From Pyrocephalus nanus (taxonomy: Eukaryota; Chordata; Aves; Passeriformes; Tyrannidae): 64,000 bases of DNA. The translations under genes were made by a program, and so were the position numbers. Under the pieces are notes generated by a model, which saw only the letters and a program-made list of their open reading frames with translations, was not told where the DNA came from and did not search any database. This document shows positions 37,626-52,200 of the stretch, piece after piece; the first letter of the stretch is position 1; each line of letters begins with the position of its first letter. Location of the stretch: assembly GCA_038380795.1 (NCBI GenBank), contig CM076267.1, positions 10,833,501 to 10,897,500 on the forward strand, read 5' to 3'.

Positions 37626-39847
37626 GTAAGAGCAACAATCGGAAGTAAAAAATGAAGTTGTTGAAACAGAATTAGCATGCAAATTGTTCCCGTAGGATGG
37701 GATTTGCAGGCTTCTTGCTTCGTGAGTAATCCAAGCAAGAACGGGTTGATGGTAGAGGACAGGATTTTTAAAGGTTTGAAAGAGAGCTCAGGGGTGTAAT
37801 TCTTCCCCAATACCCTGATGGACTTTTACAGAGTCATCAACATATCCTGTGGGATGTGCTCAGCGGGTTAAAATTACACAGTACACAGAGTGTCTGCACA
37901 GGTTTTTTGCACCTATCACTGGAGACATGTTGAATGCAGATGTCATACGCAGGCTTTGGACTGACCCTCTTTGGAGGGTCAAAGCATGGTGTGAATTGTC
38001 AACAAAGCCACTGCCAACAGGTAGCTGTGAGTCAGGTTTCAGAAGCAAATGGTAAAAATTGGTCCACAGAACATACTGTTCCTTGATGGCTCCAAAGAGG
38101 GTCTTCTTCCTGTATTTCCCAAAGGTTCCTATCTGGTTACACCCTTCTGTATACCTTATTGGCCTCAAATGAATTGTGTTTGTTCAAAGAATAAGATCAT
38201 CACCAACTTCGTTGGTTTTTACGCTGTAGAAAAACCTCTTGGTGTCAGCATACAGCTTAGTCGTCAGGGGTACTGAATGTATCTGCTCCCCTAAATCATT
38301 TGTGGGTTCTCCTGCAGTGAATCTCTTGTGTCCTCAGACAAAAAGATGTTTTGGGGCAGCTTAGCTATTCCCTTGCTAACACACATCTCTGCCCTGCAGT
38401 ACGTCTCACAGTGGTCTGTTTGGTGCAATTTAAAATTAATTATGAAACTGAGTTTCCACTCATCCCTTGGGAGATATCTCAGAGCTTGGTTGTGGGTTTG
38501 GGGAGAGGTCAGGGGAATGAATCAGCTGGAGAGTCTTTGAATCTCTGTGGCAACGCAGCTTAATTTTCCTTCATGTCTCAGCCCATCTGCATCTATGGAT
38601 TTGACTTTTGGCAGTGTTTCATGAGGTATCTCTGGCTGATACACTTGCTGTTCCATCCTTACTGCAAAATAGTGTGTACACATGCTTTATTTTGATAGTT
38701 TTTTTATGAAAATTAGATTCGCACTCAACTCCTTTTTCCTTTGCAACAAATGCAGTCTCAGAAAGATGAAACGAGCAGCCACTCCTCCTTCCCCTCCTTG
38801 AAATGGAGAAAAGGATAGAGCCGAGAGAACATGCCACTTTACTTATTGATTACAGCTCTGTCCTCCCTGCTGAGAGACTGCCTTAGCAGCATGGCTCAAA
38901 TGCTTGAGCTCCTCTGGATTTAGGAGCTTCTGTCTCCAAAGCCCTGACAAATGCCCTCACTTAATGCCTTTTTCTTCTCCCCCTCCTGAGAAAGTACTAT
39001 ACCATACAAAAGAAAGCCAGGACATCAAAAAAACATGGGTCAAATCCAGTCACTGACAAGTGTTCTCCAGTCCTTCCAGCGGTAACTCCGGGTCCTGGCA
39101 GCTGGGGACTCCTGATGAGATTATTTTGCTGCCACAGCCTGCACTGACACTGATCTCCAGGTTCAGTTCAGATGCATCCCTATGCATAATGCATTGAGAT
39201 AATCACGAGGTGACAGCAGACACAAATAAGGGCAGCTCAGCCCACACCTGGGAGAGCCATTCTCCAAACAGGGCTGGAGGAAAACAGAACTGCACAGCCC
39301 AGCACTGTTACAGTTGCTTGTCTCTTTCTGGAGGTGTGATGGTGCTCCTGTGTGCTGTGCTCTGTTAAAGGCAGTCAGACTTTCTCGGGCAAATGAATGT
39401 GTATTTTCCTTTATCAAGAGTCCACCAGCACCTGAAATTAGCCAGAAAGTAAATAAAAAATTCAGAATTGTCCAATGCGGAAGAGAGATGACTTGTGATT
39501 TCATTACTAAGATAACCTAGGGCACAGCCATAACAAGAATCACTGTTGCTTGCCCAGAGTTCTTCGCAATCTGGAGTGAGCAAATATTTAGCATTTGGGA
39601 AAGAGATGGATTATTGGGACTGCAGAGCCTTATTTTTAGCATTGCTTGTCTTTCGTCTTGGAAAATTCTCCTTTTTTTTCATCTCCACATCACTCATAAA
39701 AAGTAACTATTACTAAACCTGAATTCAAATGGATAGTCTTAAAGTACTAAATAATTGCAGTGATTTGAGGTCATCTTGGGAGAGTATGACATAAACAGTT
39801 AAAATTCCTATGTAGTGCAGGGTTGTTGCAGGGATCTGTGTGCCCGT

Positions 39848-39867
39848 GTACACATACATATGTGTAC
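39848..39867. repeat. Near-palindrome in intron 2
   Basis: Arms GTACACATA and TATGTGTAC are exact reverse complements separated by CA. This is a short symmetric element of unknown significance. Confidence 0.75.
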
Positions 39868-42586
39868 CTATGTAAAGAGTAGGTCTGTGTTGTACCCTTT
39901 CATCTGTGCCCGTTCTTGAGACTACTGCTCCCTGGGATGCATATGTTTAATGTATAATTCAGTAGAACTGTACTTGCACGTTGTTTTGAAGTGAGAGTTA
40001 TATACGAATTTGCTCTTGCTTTTTTATCAGGTCAGAATGCTCTCTTGTTAAACTTATAAAACAACAGTCCTAGTCACCTCATTGTTGCATTATAAGTGAT
40101 TTTACAGGAGAGCTGAAGTACTTTCTAGTCATTGTATCAAAATGAAAATTTACTCTAGTGGAGACTTTAATTTCTGTGCTCCATTTGAAATAAAACAGGG
40201 ATTTTGTTGTTTTGAGGGTCTTTTCACAAGGTTTGTGCTTTACAGATGCACTTGTTACAGCCTTCTCCTGTTATCTGCAGAGGTTATTTTCGGTGATTGT
40301 GATGCTCCAAACAAACAGAATAAAGATAATGCCCAGCTCTGTAACATGGCTCAGCTTCCTAATTAGTCACTGCATGAAGGGATGTTGTGCTACATGTATT
40401 TTTTTCACCTGATAAGCCTATCTTATTCCCTCATTATTAGTTCAGAGAGGTGTTAGTTCAGCTCCTGGAGATCTCAAGTGTCTGGAAAATACCGGGCATT
40501 TAATCTGGCAAGTGCCTATGGTGTCAGGAAGAAGGGGGTGGGGGCTCTCAAGTAAAAGTTACTCAGAAATGAATGTGCAAATCTCGTGGGGTACTAGTAA
40601 CAGGCACTCCTGAATGTGAAAGCAACTAAACCCTCCGTGCTCGTGCACTTACAAGGAAAGTTTCAAACCTGTGGGTGCCCCTAAACTCCCATAAAGCTCC
40701 AAGTTATTTAGAGGATGTGTAAAATCACACGTAAAAAAGCAGCTTTCACACATTTGAGGATGCCTATTAGAATATGCAAATGAGAGCAGCGTATACACAA
40801 TTTACTCTAGAAAGCATACAAATGTGTTGTGCTTTTCTGCTCAAGGAGTGTGCTAATAGCTGATAGAAGCCTAAGGACATCTGCATGATTCATGATCTTC
40901 TTTAGAAAAAAACCTGGGTATGTAAGTGATAGCTACTGCAGTATGGTAGAGAAGGTGAGAGTAGTTTGAAAAACAAGTATCTTCTCAGGACTGCTGCAGT
41001 TTTGAGAAGAGATAGAAATCCCTCCACACATCTTCTGTGTTATTACTGTGTCTTCAGAGACTGGAGGCAAGAATCCATCTCTTTAAGGTACACACTGAAG
41101 AGGAAAAATAAAGAAATACTGGGCAGTGCTGCAGACTATAAAATGTCTCAGTGCACGCTGAGCACATTTTCAATGAATTCATCTTCCTCTGGTTCCCCCA
41201 GGGTTCCTCTCTCTCCTTAGAGGAAGAAATAAATGGGAGACTTTCAGATGAAACCAGGAATCAGAAACCAGAAATGTGCCTACAACTGTAGTGTGGGCAA
41301 GTGGTTTGGTGATATGAGTAATTAGGACAGGATTGCTGACCCCTCTGAGTCAGGGCTGCGTTTGAGCCCTGCTGCTCCCTGTGCTGTTGAGAATTAACGA
41401 GCTGTTAGATAAGGTTAGGGACCTTCGTTTGCTCCACATTCTGTCGGTGTCTTCAGGAGGGAAGGCCTTTTTCTTCCCTCTGCTCACTGCAGATAAAGAA
41501 AAATAATGACAAAAATGGCTCAAATTTCTGGGATTCGTCAGCTATTCCAGAGCACTGCCTGCAGGTTGGACCACAGTGGAGCTGATCCCAAAGGAGGTGC
41601 TCCCCACCTCCTTAAGCCATAGCAAAAAACTTCTTTTGAACTGCAAGGGGTGTGACAGAATAGAATGAAGCTCTTGGCAGAATTCTCAGGTGTGATTCCT
41701 GAAATACACAATTGCATCCCTGGGGCACAAATTGCCTGCAGGTTTAAATTCTGTAACTTCTGCATGAAATTTGCAACAATTTAGAATAATAATAAGCACT
41801 TGCTTTTGTGTGAGTTCTTAGGAAAATCACCAAAGTCATCATTTTGTCATGTGACTAATTTTGTAAACTATATAGAACAGTTTGCAAAATAATGCTACAG
41901 AAGTCACACTAAAGCTATTATCAATAAATAAAAGTGCCAAGTGAGGGGCACAACTTGTTGATGACAAGGCTGGTTATTGAAAATACTCTCATAGGTGAGT
42001 GGGTGGGTTTACAGGTCTTGATGCCATTCGGCACTAATAGTAGTTTTAAGCATAGAAGTATAAAAATGCTTTGTAGAGTCGGGCTAACTCTTCATGATAG
42101 TTTTATCAGGGCATTCCTTCGGCTTTTTAGCTGCTAAGAGCAGGTTTGTGCCTGCTGGGGGAATGTGCTTAGATGATTAGATAAGCAAGGAATGAATTTT
42201 AAATGGTGCCAAAGGGTGTTGGGGTATCATTCCTCTGTTAGGTAAAGAACTTGGTGGTGGTGTGCAGAGGCTGTGTGGGAGGTCAGACAGTACCATTTAT
42301 CACAGTCCATGCAAGAATGGTGCACAGACACTTTTTGAGTTGCATGGTTCCTTCACTTGCAAGAACTGGCAACGATGAATCGTAAGCTCAGTGCATCTGG
42401 AATGAAAAATAATAATTTTTCTTCTAAAATCATTGAATTCTTATTGCGGGGTTGGGACAGAATTGCCTATGACTGGTTAGGGGATCATCTGCTGGGTTTA
42501 TGGAGACCATTTTGCTTGGTTGTTCTCATCTCCCACCAAACTGATGACTCACTTCTCCCCAGTAAGGAACAAAGTGTGTTTGTTAA

Positions 42587-42754
<168 letters not shown>

Positions 42755-45723
42755 TAAGAACAGCATCCAGTCTCCCAGCCATGGGGCAGGAGGGGCCCTC
42801 CCAGTGCTTGGCACTGAACACCCAGGGACAAAAACGATAGTGACACATAATCCAAAATAAGTGTAAAGACTCCAAAGTGTCACTGGTTGACTTCTGAATG
42901 TTTCTTTATAGGATGGTAGGAGGATTGCCACATTCCTGCAGTATCTTCTTTTGGGAAGCAGCTTTAACTGATTTCTTTTGTTAAGTTTTCCTTTCCTTTC
43001 TGTTTTTCTGGAGTGAATGTTGGTGTTTTTGAGAAGGTGATATGTTTGGGTTCAGTTATTTTTTGACAGTTGCAGGCATGCTTCTGATAACACCTGATGG
43101 AATTCAAGTCAAAGATTGGGAGCACTTTCCACAGGGTGGATTGTGGATCACAGCTGAGGTTAGGATCTTCTGCAGTGGTTTCTGCCAGTTTGGAATTACA
43201 AGCAGAGAGTCAATTAGTGAGAGCCTTTGGCAGCTTCTCAGTCACCTGGTGATGTGTTGATCCTTGCTCTACCTGGATGAGAAGGACAGTGTGATGTCCA
43301 GTCTCTGGCAAGCCATGCAGAATCAAACCCAGTCCGTGTTACTGGGGTAGTCCAGCTCCATGAGCTTCTGAATATCAGCTGGTTCCCACTGTCCACTTTC
43401 GCAGGGAAGAGGCAATAAAGTAGTATTTTAGTGGCTTGATAGCTTTATAGGCTGCAGTTACAAAGTTTAACTTAATCTTGATGAATTTTAGCCCTGCTAT
43501 TGTACCTAATCTCTTTGGGGATCACTTATGTCTCAGCTAAACCAGGTCCTGGAACTGTGTAACAGCTCTGTCGGTCTATAAATACTTCTATGGAGACATG
43601 GAAACTGGGGACAGAGAGCTTCCCTTCTTCCCTTCCCCATCTCCCCTTCCAACAAGAGTTTTTCCTGTAAATTCCTTGTGTAACCCTTCTCTCTTACACA
43701 GCTTTAGCGTGTTGGTGAATTGTATATTCTGATACTTGGTGCTCAAGAAATAAAAGGAGTTTCTTATCTCTCTAATAAACTACACTCTCCAATAGTTGAT
43801 GTGGAGAAATCCTCATGAAATTCTGATGCATTTGAAGACATTGCCTCAGGATTGAGAATGGCAGGGAGAGGTAATGTACAAGCAGAAAATTGAGAGTTGG
43901 TCACTGTTGAATGTAGACTGATATAAAAATCACTGAAATCAGGGCAAGTCTGTGTGCTTTGGTTTATTTTCATTGTGACTCAGTAAAGAGATAAAGATCC
44001 ACAAAAAAAGGTTTTCAGAAATCAAGAACAATAATGGCTCAGTGATGAAAAAGAAAGAATATGTATGGTGATGAAGGGGAGGGGAAGAGGCCATTCCGTG
44101 TGCCCTCAGCAGACTACATGCTACAGTCGATTATGTTTTGTGTCTTCACATTTGTTTTTTCCTAAATAACACTGAGCTTGTCCAAGAAGGTGTGTAAATT
44201 TCTTCAGATAGATAAATTTCTTGTGAATTACTTTTTTCCAGTACTCAAAGGTCAACTTGACATTCAAACTGGGTGTGATTCATCAGATGTGGCACGAGAC
44301 TAGTCATGATATGAGACTCTGGTATTCTAGTTTTTCACATCAATTTCCATATGTCCTTTGGCAGGTCTGAAAGTTGTTCAGGACGGTCAAATTTTAGCAA
44401 AGGTGATAAACTCTTCAGGATGATACTGATCTAAAATTTTAATTATATGACTCACATAAACAAAAACTGCATAAACAATAATGAACTAATTTTACAAATG
44501 AAAAATTTTAAAGGGAGAGGGGAGTCTGATGGAACAATTGTGATTGGAAAACATAGCCCAGAGATAACGGCTGGTATGGAGACACAGACATCTCAAAAGA
44601 TGCAACAGGAAGTGGCACATGGTCTAAAGTATGGAAAGAGAAAAGAGTTTGCAATGATTTTCAGTTATGGCTGTGAAGTAATGTGGAAGGTGAAACACAT
44701 ATACATAAATGGGTATATGGACCTTGGATTGTCCTGATGGGTAGCTAACAGGACACTTGCAAACATTTAATTTTGACATCAGGTATGTTTACTCAATAAT
44801 ATAAACATTTATGTAATAGATTCACTTTGGCGGCCTAAAAGTAATTTTAACTTTGTTCCTCACGGTAATGAATGTTTAGGAATCAGGTCCCTGCAGGTGC
44901 TGACTATCTCCAGTGCAAAGGGATGCTAACGTTTCAAAAGATCTTGCAAGGGGAAACAACTTAAATGATATCCTCCTCAAAGTGTGGGCTTTGCTGCCTG
45001 GTGCCTGTGAGGTCCAAAACTCAAGACCCACTGAAATTATGGAAAAGGCTGGAAAAGTGAGATAAGAAACAGGAATAAAATAGTATGCGCTGAGAGCAAA
45101 TATAAAGTAACTTAGGAACATCTCATCTTCATGTACTTTAGGGAAATGAATAACTAAGTAAGAATACTGAAAAAAGGAAACATGATTTGGAACAAATGAC
45201 TCATTTCACACTAGGAGTTCAGCATGGAGCCTTTGCTCTTGCCTGGGTGCACTGAAACCGCCTCTGGTGGGAATGACTGCGGATGATTTTGAAGCATTTA
45301 CATGCACACAGAAACACACTGGAGGGAGGAGGTAGCATCTCAATGATGATTGATTAATGAACTGGCTGAATAAAAGCAAACATGCTCTTTACTTTGCACG
45401 GGAAAATGCTCAAGGGGAGGCTTTTGAGATGAGAACGCTCCAAGCAATTTTGTTTTGTGTTCGTCACTACTCAAAAATGTTGTAAGATCTCAGTTTTTAT
45501 GAGCTAAAGGTTATTGTGTCAAGGCAATTGAAAAGTATGTGAAATCGGTGCAAGGGTGCTGTGCCCAGCCATTGAATCTGGCTTCCTGTTGATGATTTAT
45601 CAGCAGGAGCATTTCCTCTGCAGTTCGTAGAAGTGGGAAGGTCTGCACAGAGGTGTGGATTTTCCTTCTCCTTCTGCTGTATTCAGCAGTTCTTTTTTCT
45701 CACTCTCCCAGATTACTTATAAT

Positions 45724-45746
45724 TACTTTCATTGTAAATGAAAGTA
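45724..45746. repeat. Short perfect inverted repeat
   Basis: The arms TACTTTCATT and AATGAAAGTA are exact reverse complements separated by GTA. This is a small potential hairpin in intron 3 with no known role. Confidence 0.75.
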
Positions 45747-46170
45747 TATTGGATGGGAATTTTGATTAGCTATTGAGCTAAAAGCGTGATTGCTGTTGTA
45801 ATGCCTGGAACCTGAGACCTTAATTTTTACTGGATCTTCAGGGTGAGGTTGCTCACCAAATTCACAGTTAAATGGATATAATGAGCCTCACTGACACTGG
45901 AGGTTTCCATCCAGCTGGGTTTATCTTGGGTCATTTGAACTTGGGAGGCACAGGAGCAGAGCCTCCTGCACTTGGCCTGGTTTGGCATTTTGTATGGGAG
46001 AAGTGGTTTACTAAATTCTGCCTCAGATAAGATTAAATAATTTAATTTTCAGGGATGATTGGGTCTGGGCTTTTGGGACCACCTCTAATTTTAATTAAAA
46101 AACAAACCCAAACTACTCTACCATCCGAAACCATTGTTCTAAAATTATGTGAAGTTAATGTGTGTGGTGG

Positions 46171-46260
46171 TTTTTGGTTTTGTTTTTTTTTTTTCAGATA
46201 CTGGGTCACATGCTGCCTTTTTTTTTTTCTTTTTTTTTTTCTTTTTTTTTTTTTTTTTTC
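46171..46260. repeat. T-rich low-complexity tract
   Basis: Long T runs are interrupted by a 25-base unique segment (around 46195-46217) and by single C bases. The second part is almost pure T over more than 40 bases. It is typical slippage-prone intronic sequence and also a likely spot for assembly errors. Confidence 0.85.
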
Positions 46261-49200
46261 AAAAGGAAGTCAATTTAAACCTGTGTAGAAAAGGTCTTCT
46301 TCAAGTACCAGTAGGAAGTCTGTAAAACACAGCCATGGTCCTTTAATAAGGGGCAGTTCTGCCATGGTATTGCTTACTGTATTACACTTCTCTGAGAGGG
46401 AAGGCTATCTCTTTGTTCGGGGAAAGATTTTTTTATGCAAAATACTGTGAGTGTTTTTGACCTGAATGGGTAAAAGCAAATCTTTTTTAAGCCTTATCAG
46501 GACTTCCTGGGAATGAGTTCATAATCTCCTGCTTATTGTTATGGAAAGTTAAGTTCAGAGACTAATTTATCCACAGTGAAAATATAATTTCCTGTCATTT
46601 TTGGCAGCGAAATTTGCTTCAGGATTATGTTCTTCTGAAGAATTTAGGGTGGTGATGAAACTAAGATGAAGATGTTTGGGGTTAATACGCTCTTGATGCA
46701 CACGAACAGAACCTTTTAACAGAGAAGGAAACCATTTCCTGTCCTGATTTATTGAATGAGAAATAACTTTGACAAATCCAGAACCTCAGAACGTGATTTG
46801 ACCTTTCCCACATATGTGTGTGTTAAATATAAAGTCTATTGTCATAAGCAATCAGGAAAGGAGTTCCCAAGACTATGCAAGTAATTTTGGGTAAACAACA
46901 AGGTGAATTATGCAACTAAATTGGTTCATGTTATCATGAATGAGATTATGTTTGATAGACAAACCCTAGAATATGCATAGATAATATTGTTTATCTATCA
47001 TGCTTCCCAGGCAGAATTTTAAATGTTTTACGTTACTATTGCTATTTATAGAGTCTCACTGCAGTGATAACGGCTTTAATGTTATCTGGGTTTGGCCAAA
47101 TATAGTAATCTCTGTGCTATAAAAGGAGGCTTGAAGTCCCCTGTAAAGGGATAAAGGTTGGCTTTGTCATTGAAATTCCTTTGATGAACTGTTTCAAGAA
47201 GCTTATTTTAGGGCTGGCATCCAAGTGCAGTAAAAGTGACAGTTTCCTCTCCCCTTCACATAATTCTTATGAATCATGTACTCAGCAACATTAACCTGTT
47301 CTCAGAGTTTTTTAAATGTCTTGACAACTTGAACTAAACCATTTGCAGAAATGAAACAAACCATTTCCTTTGTAAATGAAAAGCATTTGTATCTTGTCTT
47401 CTGATTTAATAACATTCTAACCCCCCAAAAATTCCCCCCCTTAAAAATGACCAAATAGTTGCACTTTATCTGAGTGTCAGAATATTCAGACCAGCTGTGT
47501 GTCAGCTTAACCTCTTCCCTTATAGGTGTGGTGATGCTTCATTAATTGCTTATGAAGTGTGTTAAATTCTTGGGTTGCAAGGTGCCGTGGAATTGTGAGC
47601 TATGACATTTGAGGAAAATTTCAACTAAGCAAACAGCTTTTTCCTCCCTCCTCCCACTGCCCTCGCACACAGAACATCCAGTCTTAGTGTTTCTTGGCAG
47701 TAAAGAACTTATCAATGTAAATAGTAGAAAAAAGCTGAACTCTGATTGCAGCGAGTAGGAGGGTTCCCAGGACACAGCTGTAACTGGGCACCTTAGGGCT
47801 GTGGCTTCCCAAAGCAAGGTGCTGCTTAGTGGTATATTCATGTTTTGGGGGCTTGCTAACAGTGCCTTTTGAAATGCTAAATGGGTTCATAATGAGGCAT
47901 ATCCTACCGAGCCCGGGTCAGACAGCTGGTTGCCTTGGGAGGTGGTTATACCAGTGGAGCACTTTTGCTGAGGAGCTCATCCAAACTCGGTTTTCATGCC
48001 TTTTCATAGGAGGTCATTGAAGCTAAGCAGAAACAAGTTTAATTTTACCCTCCTTAATAAATAAAACTACAGTATGGCAGTACTTCTAACAGCTCTTCCA
48101 TGGATATTTTCATGGAATTTTGGGGTCTCTCGTCTCGGCCAAAGTTTGTGTAGCTTTCATTTCCATGGAAGGCCTCTCATTGCCAGGAAGAGACAGGAAT
48201 AGTAGCTGTTTTAATATTTCCTGTATAATCCATCTTTCTTCTCATCTTCTTTCTTTTTTGTGGGGAGGCAGAATCAAAATTGATGGTTTATGTTTGAAGA
48301 TGAGGAAGAGCAGCATTAAGGAGAAAGCTCAAGAGCTGGTTTTATCCATGTCTTGCTTCCTGGTGCTGCCAATCTGTGAGCTTTGATTTCCTCCCAGAAT
48401 GTGTTCAGGAGTTGGTTGGTTGTTTCTCAGAATGGAGTCTTGGAAAGTCCTCTCCCTTCTTTTCTTTATTTGAGGCCCACAAGCAGTAGAAAGTTACTTT
48501 TGCAGGTAGGTGGGGGGAAACTGTGTAGGTTTTATGTGAGTTCAGAGGCCCCCAGCATGTAATTGCTGTAACTTCTGGTTGAAGCTGTAGGATGAGAAAA
48601 GTGAGTAGGACGGAAATGAGCCTGCCCACACCTTTCCCCAAATGACAGCAGTGAGTTTTACCTGTGTGGGAACTCTTCTGTTTCTGTCAAGAGCCAGCTC
48701 CTTGGAGCTTCACCTGCACCTTCTGGGGGTGAGTCTTTGCTTTTTTAATGTTGCAGAAAATTTAACTTTTTTTTTAAAAAGTTAGCAGTAACTTTTAGGA
48801 AGCATGGAAGTAGATTTCACCCATGGATGAAGTTGAATTACTCTGCTCTTACCACTACTAACCACTTGACTCTTCCTAGCCAATTTGTTGTTTTCAAGAG
48901 GTAAAAACAGTGTTTTGGAGAACATCATTGAAGCTAAAAAAGTGTGTAAAGAAATTCACTTGTTTTGCAGCCATTGTTACACCTGGACTTCACATCAGAG
49001 CTGTGCAGTAAGGCTGGCCATTAATATTAAAGGGGGTGTTTCAACCCACAATCACTCCCTCTTAATAATACATTTGTGTTAGTGGTTCAGTCATGAAAAC
49101 TTTTAAGCCAAAGAATGCAGCAGGTTTATGTATTTTTGAAAATCTACCTCTGTGCATATGCACAGCAACCTTTTATAAGAATAAATACTTGTTTAAGTGT

Positions 49201-52200
49201 GATCTTCCTCTTTGAACTGGGAATATATTGTGATCTTGGTCCCTACTGGGAGCCCCTGGTGTCTCCAGGGGCATGAGCGAGCCTTGTACTCTCTGAAGAA
49301 CAAAACAGATAAATAACTGGCTGCAAGGCACCCCACTGGCTGCATTGCTTAAACATGTGTGTTGTAATAAAGATAACATCCCAAAAGTGCAGCGTGCCAG
49401 GTGACTGCAGATCTGCAGCCACCAGCAAGCCATCAGCAATTAGGAAAGGCCTGTGATGTATAATTCACACCCTGCTATTCTGAGTTTACACAAGGGTCTG
49501 TGAAGTTCACAAGGTGATGGATTGAAGAGTGTTAGATGTTTTAATGATGAAATACTGTGAATAGTAATTTGGAGAGAATAATGAAGGTGCCTGCAGAAGT
49601 TTACGGAGCAGTATTTTAACTCATCAAGGTTATTTGAATTCCCTTTTTCCTTCAATAGTACTAAAAATAAATTAAATTTTAAAATGTACATCTAACTACT
49701 AATTTGCCTGATTAAAGCAAATGTATCTAATTTATAGGGGAAAAAAAGCACAAAATTATGTTTATTCAACTAATTCACCCCCAGTCCTCTGTATTCTGCA
49801 GTAACCTTGACAAGAAAAATTGAGTATTCTCCAAACAAAACTTTACTTTTGTGAAGAGTTGCTTTTACAGACTTGCTTTCCTCCTTAACCACTTGGTTAA
49901 ATTTCAGTTGATGAACTGCTTTGTCATGTAGTTAACATGCAAAATGGTTTTAAGAACATTGAGTTTATATAACCTTTGAAGAGGTTCTTGTCAAAATCAT
50001 CCTACCTTTTTGCTTCCTCCTTAGGCGATAATGACTGAAAAGCAAAAATAAGTTAAACTTTTTATTCCGTAATGCACTGAACTTTGCAAAACTATTTAAA
50101 GCTGTCTTATAGAAGCTATAAAACAGAGGCACAGTTTTAGAATGGAGATGGATTAACTTCTCTTGTCTTATACTATATTTATATCCCTCAACAATTGCTG
50201 CTAATTTGTGCATCTGTTCTTACTGGTGTATATATAATTTTGACACTGGATAAATAATGAATAAGAGACAAAAGCTGAAACCAATTAGTGGAGAAGAGCT
50301 CTCGAGTGGTCTGGCATCCTGTGACTCGAGTTAGTGCATTGCTAACTTGAGTTTGTGTCCTCCAGTAACTGAAAGTCATACTGTATGTTTTAACCTTCCT
50401 CTTTTTTATTAACTTTGCTTTATAGTAAGTGGTTAAAAACTTCGGGAGAAGCTGGTACTGACTGTGCAGACTGCATAATTCCATAAATGGTGTTTTTATA
50501 ATAAACCAAGCTAAGAGCAGGTCACTTCAGAAACAGAGCTAACAGAAATGAGGAGCACCAGAGGACTGCACAAAAGATTACAGGAGGCAAAAGACCAAAG
50601 AGATTAAATTAATTTCAAGGCACGCACCCCATTGGCATGGCATTGCCCTTGGGGAATGATAGAATTGCTCTTTTTAGAAAACAGGGACTTTTCTGTGTCC
50701 ATTTGTGTTTCTGTTGCAAAGCCCAAGAAAGATGCACACAGTTTTAAATGGTGGAAATAAGGATTTATAAGACCACTGAGATTCCGAGAACTTGGAAGTT
50801 TGCAGATAGTTTTCAGAGATTGGAAAGAAGCATATGTGTGATACTATTTAAAAAGTAAACAGAATATAGGAATATAGGTATTATCTTCCCTGGCCAGCAG
50901 GGATCTTTTGATTGCTATTTATGTACTTGGCAAATATCTGAAGCCCTTAAAGGTACTGAGAAATTCTAAGGATGTTCTTGACCAGTAACCGTGTCCCCAT
51001 TTGAACCAACCTCCTAAGTGAACCCTTAAGTACGTATGAGGATCAGTGCTTGAAATCAACTCCCTCAGTCCAGTTCTACAGAACTGACCCCCAAGACCAA
51101 ACACCTGTTGCGGTGATCACTTGTAAAACTTAGATCTTTGTGACTGTCATCAAAATATTCTCTCTTAGCCTTCTGTTGCAGAGCTCTCCCCAGAAAGCAG
51201 CATGCAGAAGGCTGGATGACCAGGGCTTTGTTTGGGTGTAAGATCATCTGTAAATGCCTCTTTGTCCCCATCAGTAGTTGTGCAGAGCATCTGGAAGCAC
51301 AAACTTGCCCTCTCACATGAAGAGGAAGGTTGAATTCCCCAGGGGGGAATTTTTGCAGCAGAGGTACATTAGTGACACTTTGATCCACCACTGTCAGCTC
51401 ATGCTTTTGGGGTTTTTTTGATTTTGGTGGTTTGGGTAGGTTTTTCTAACTGTGAGCATGATTCTTTACAGAGGTTGATCACACACTGGCTCCATTCCTG
51501 CTCAGTTTGGAGAGATGCTTTGTAACATCCTGGACCATGAAGGAGCTGAGCAACCTATGTCCAGAGCTGATGGGATATTAGTGGGAAGGGGAGGTAGGCA
51601 AAAAATACAGTGAAGACTGAAAAACTTTGGAAAGAAAGGAGCAAATTTGCCAATTGTTAGTAATGACTGGAGGAAAGGAGAAGGGAGAATAGAAACCAGA
51701 TGGCAGCAGTTTTAGATAGTGGACATTTATGTGCCATAGCAGTTCTGGTGGAGAGCCTCCAGTCTCGGGAGCGTGCACACCAATGCACTGCTGCTCTGTG
51801 CCTTGGCTGCTTCCAAAGAATGAGCTAATAAGAATCAATTTGTTGAACAAAACAAACAAAACTTTGGCTTCTGCTCAGGGGAACTTGAGCAATTGCAGCT
51901 ACAGATCAGTCTTCAACAAAAGCCAAGAGCTGATCCATAAAAGTATAATTATTCTGTTTCATTTGGAACCTTTTGTTTTGGATTGCATTCAAAACTACTG
52001 TAAGCCCCTTTGTGAGATTCATTTTCTTTCCAGGCAGGAGAAAAAAAGGCCTTTTGATTTAATAGTTCTACTTTGTTTCAATTAAAAAGGAGAAAAACTG
52101 GAAAAAACTCAGTCCTTGCTTTTCTTCCCTGACATGCTTCCCTTCTGCAGAATAGCGGCCTGCAGGTCACAGCTTAGGATGACAGCTCTCATGTAGAGAA

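Noticed and set aside
43681..43735. CTTACACAG followed by a short open stretch, tested as exon 4
   Set aside because: The translation stops after a few codons and does not resemble adenylyl cyclase.
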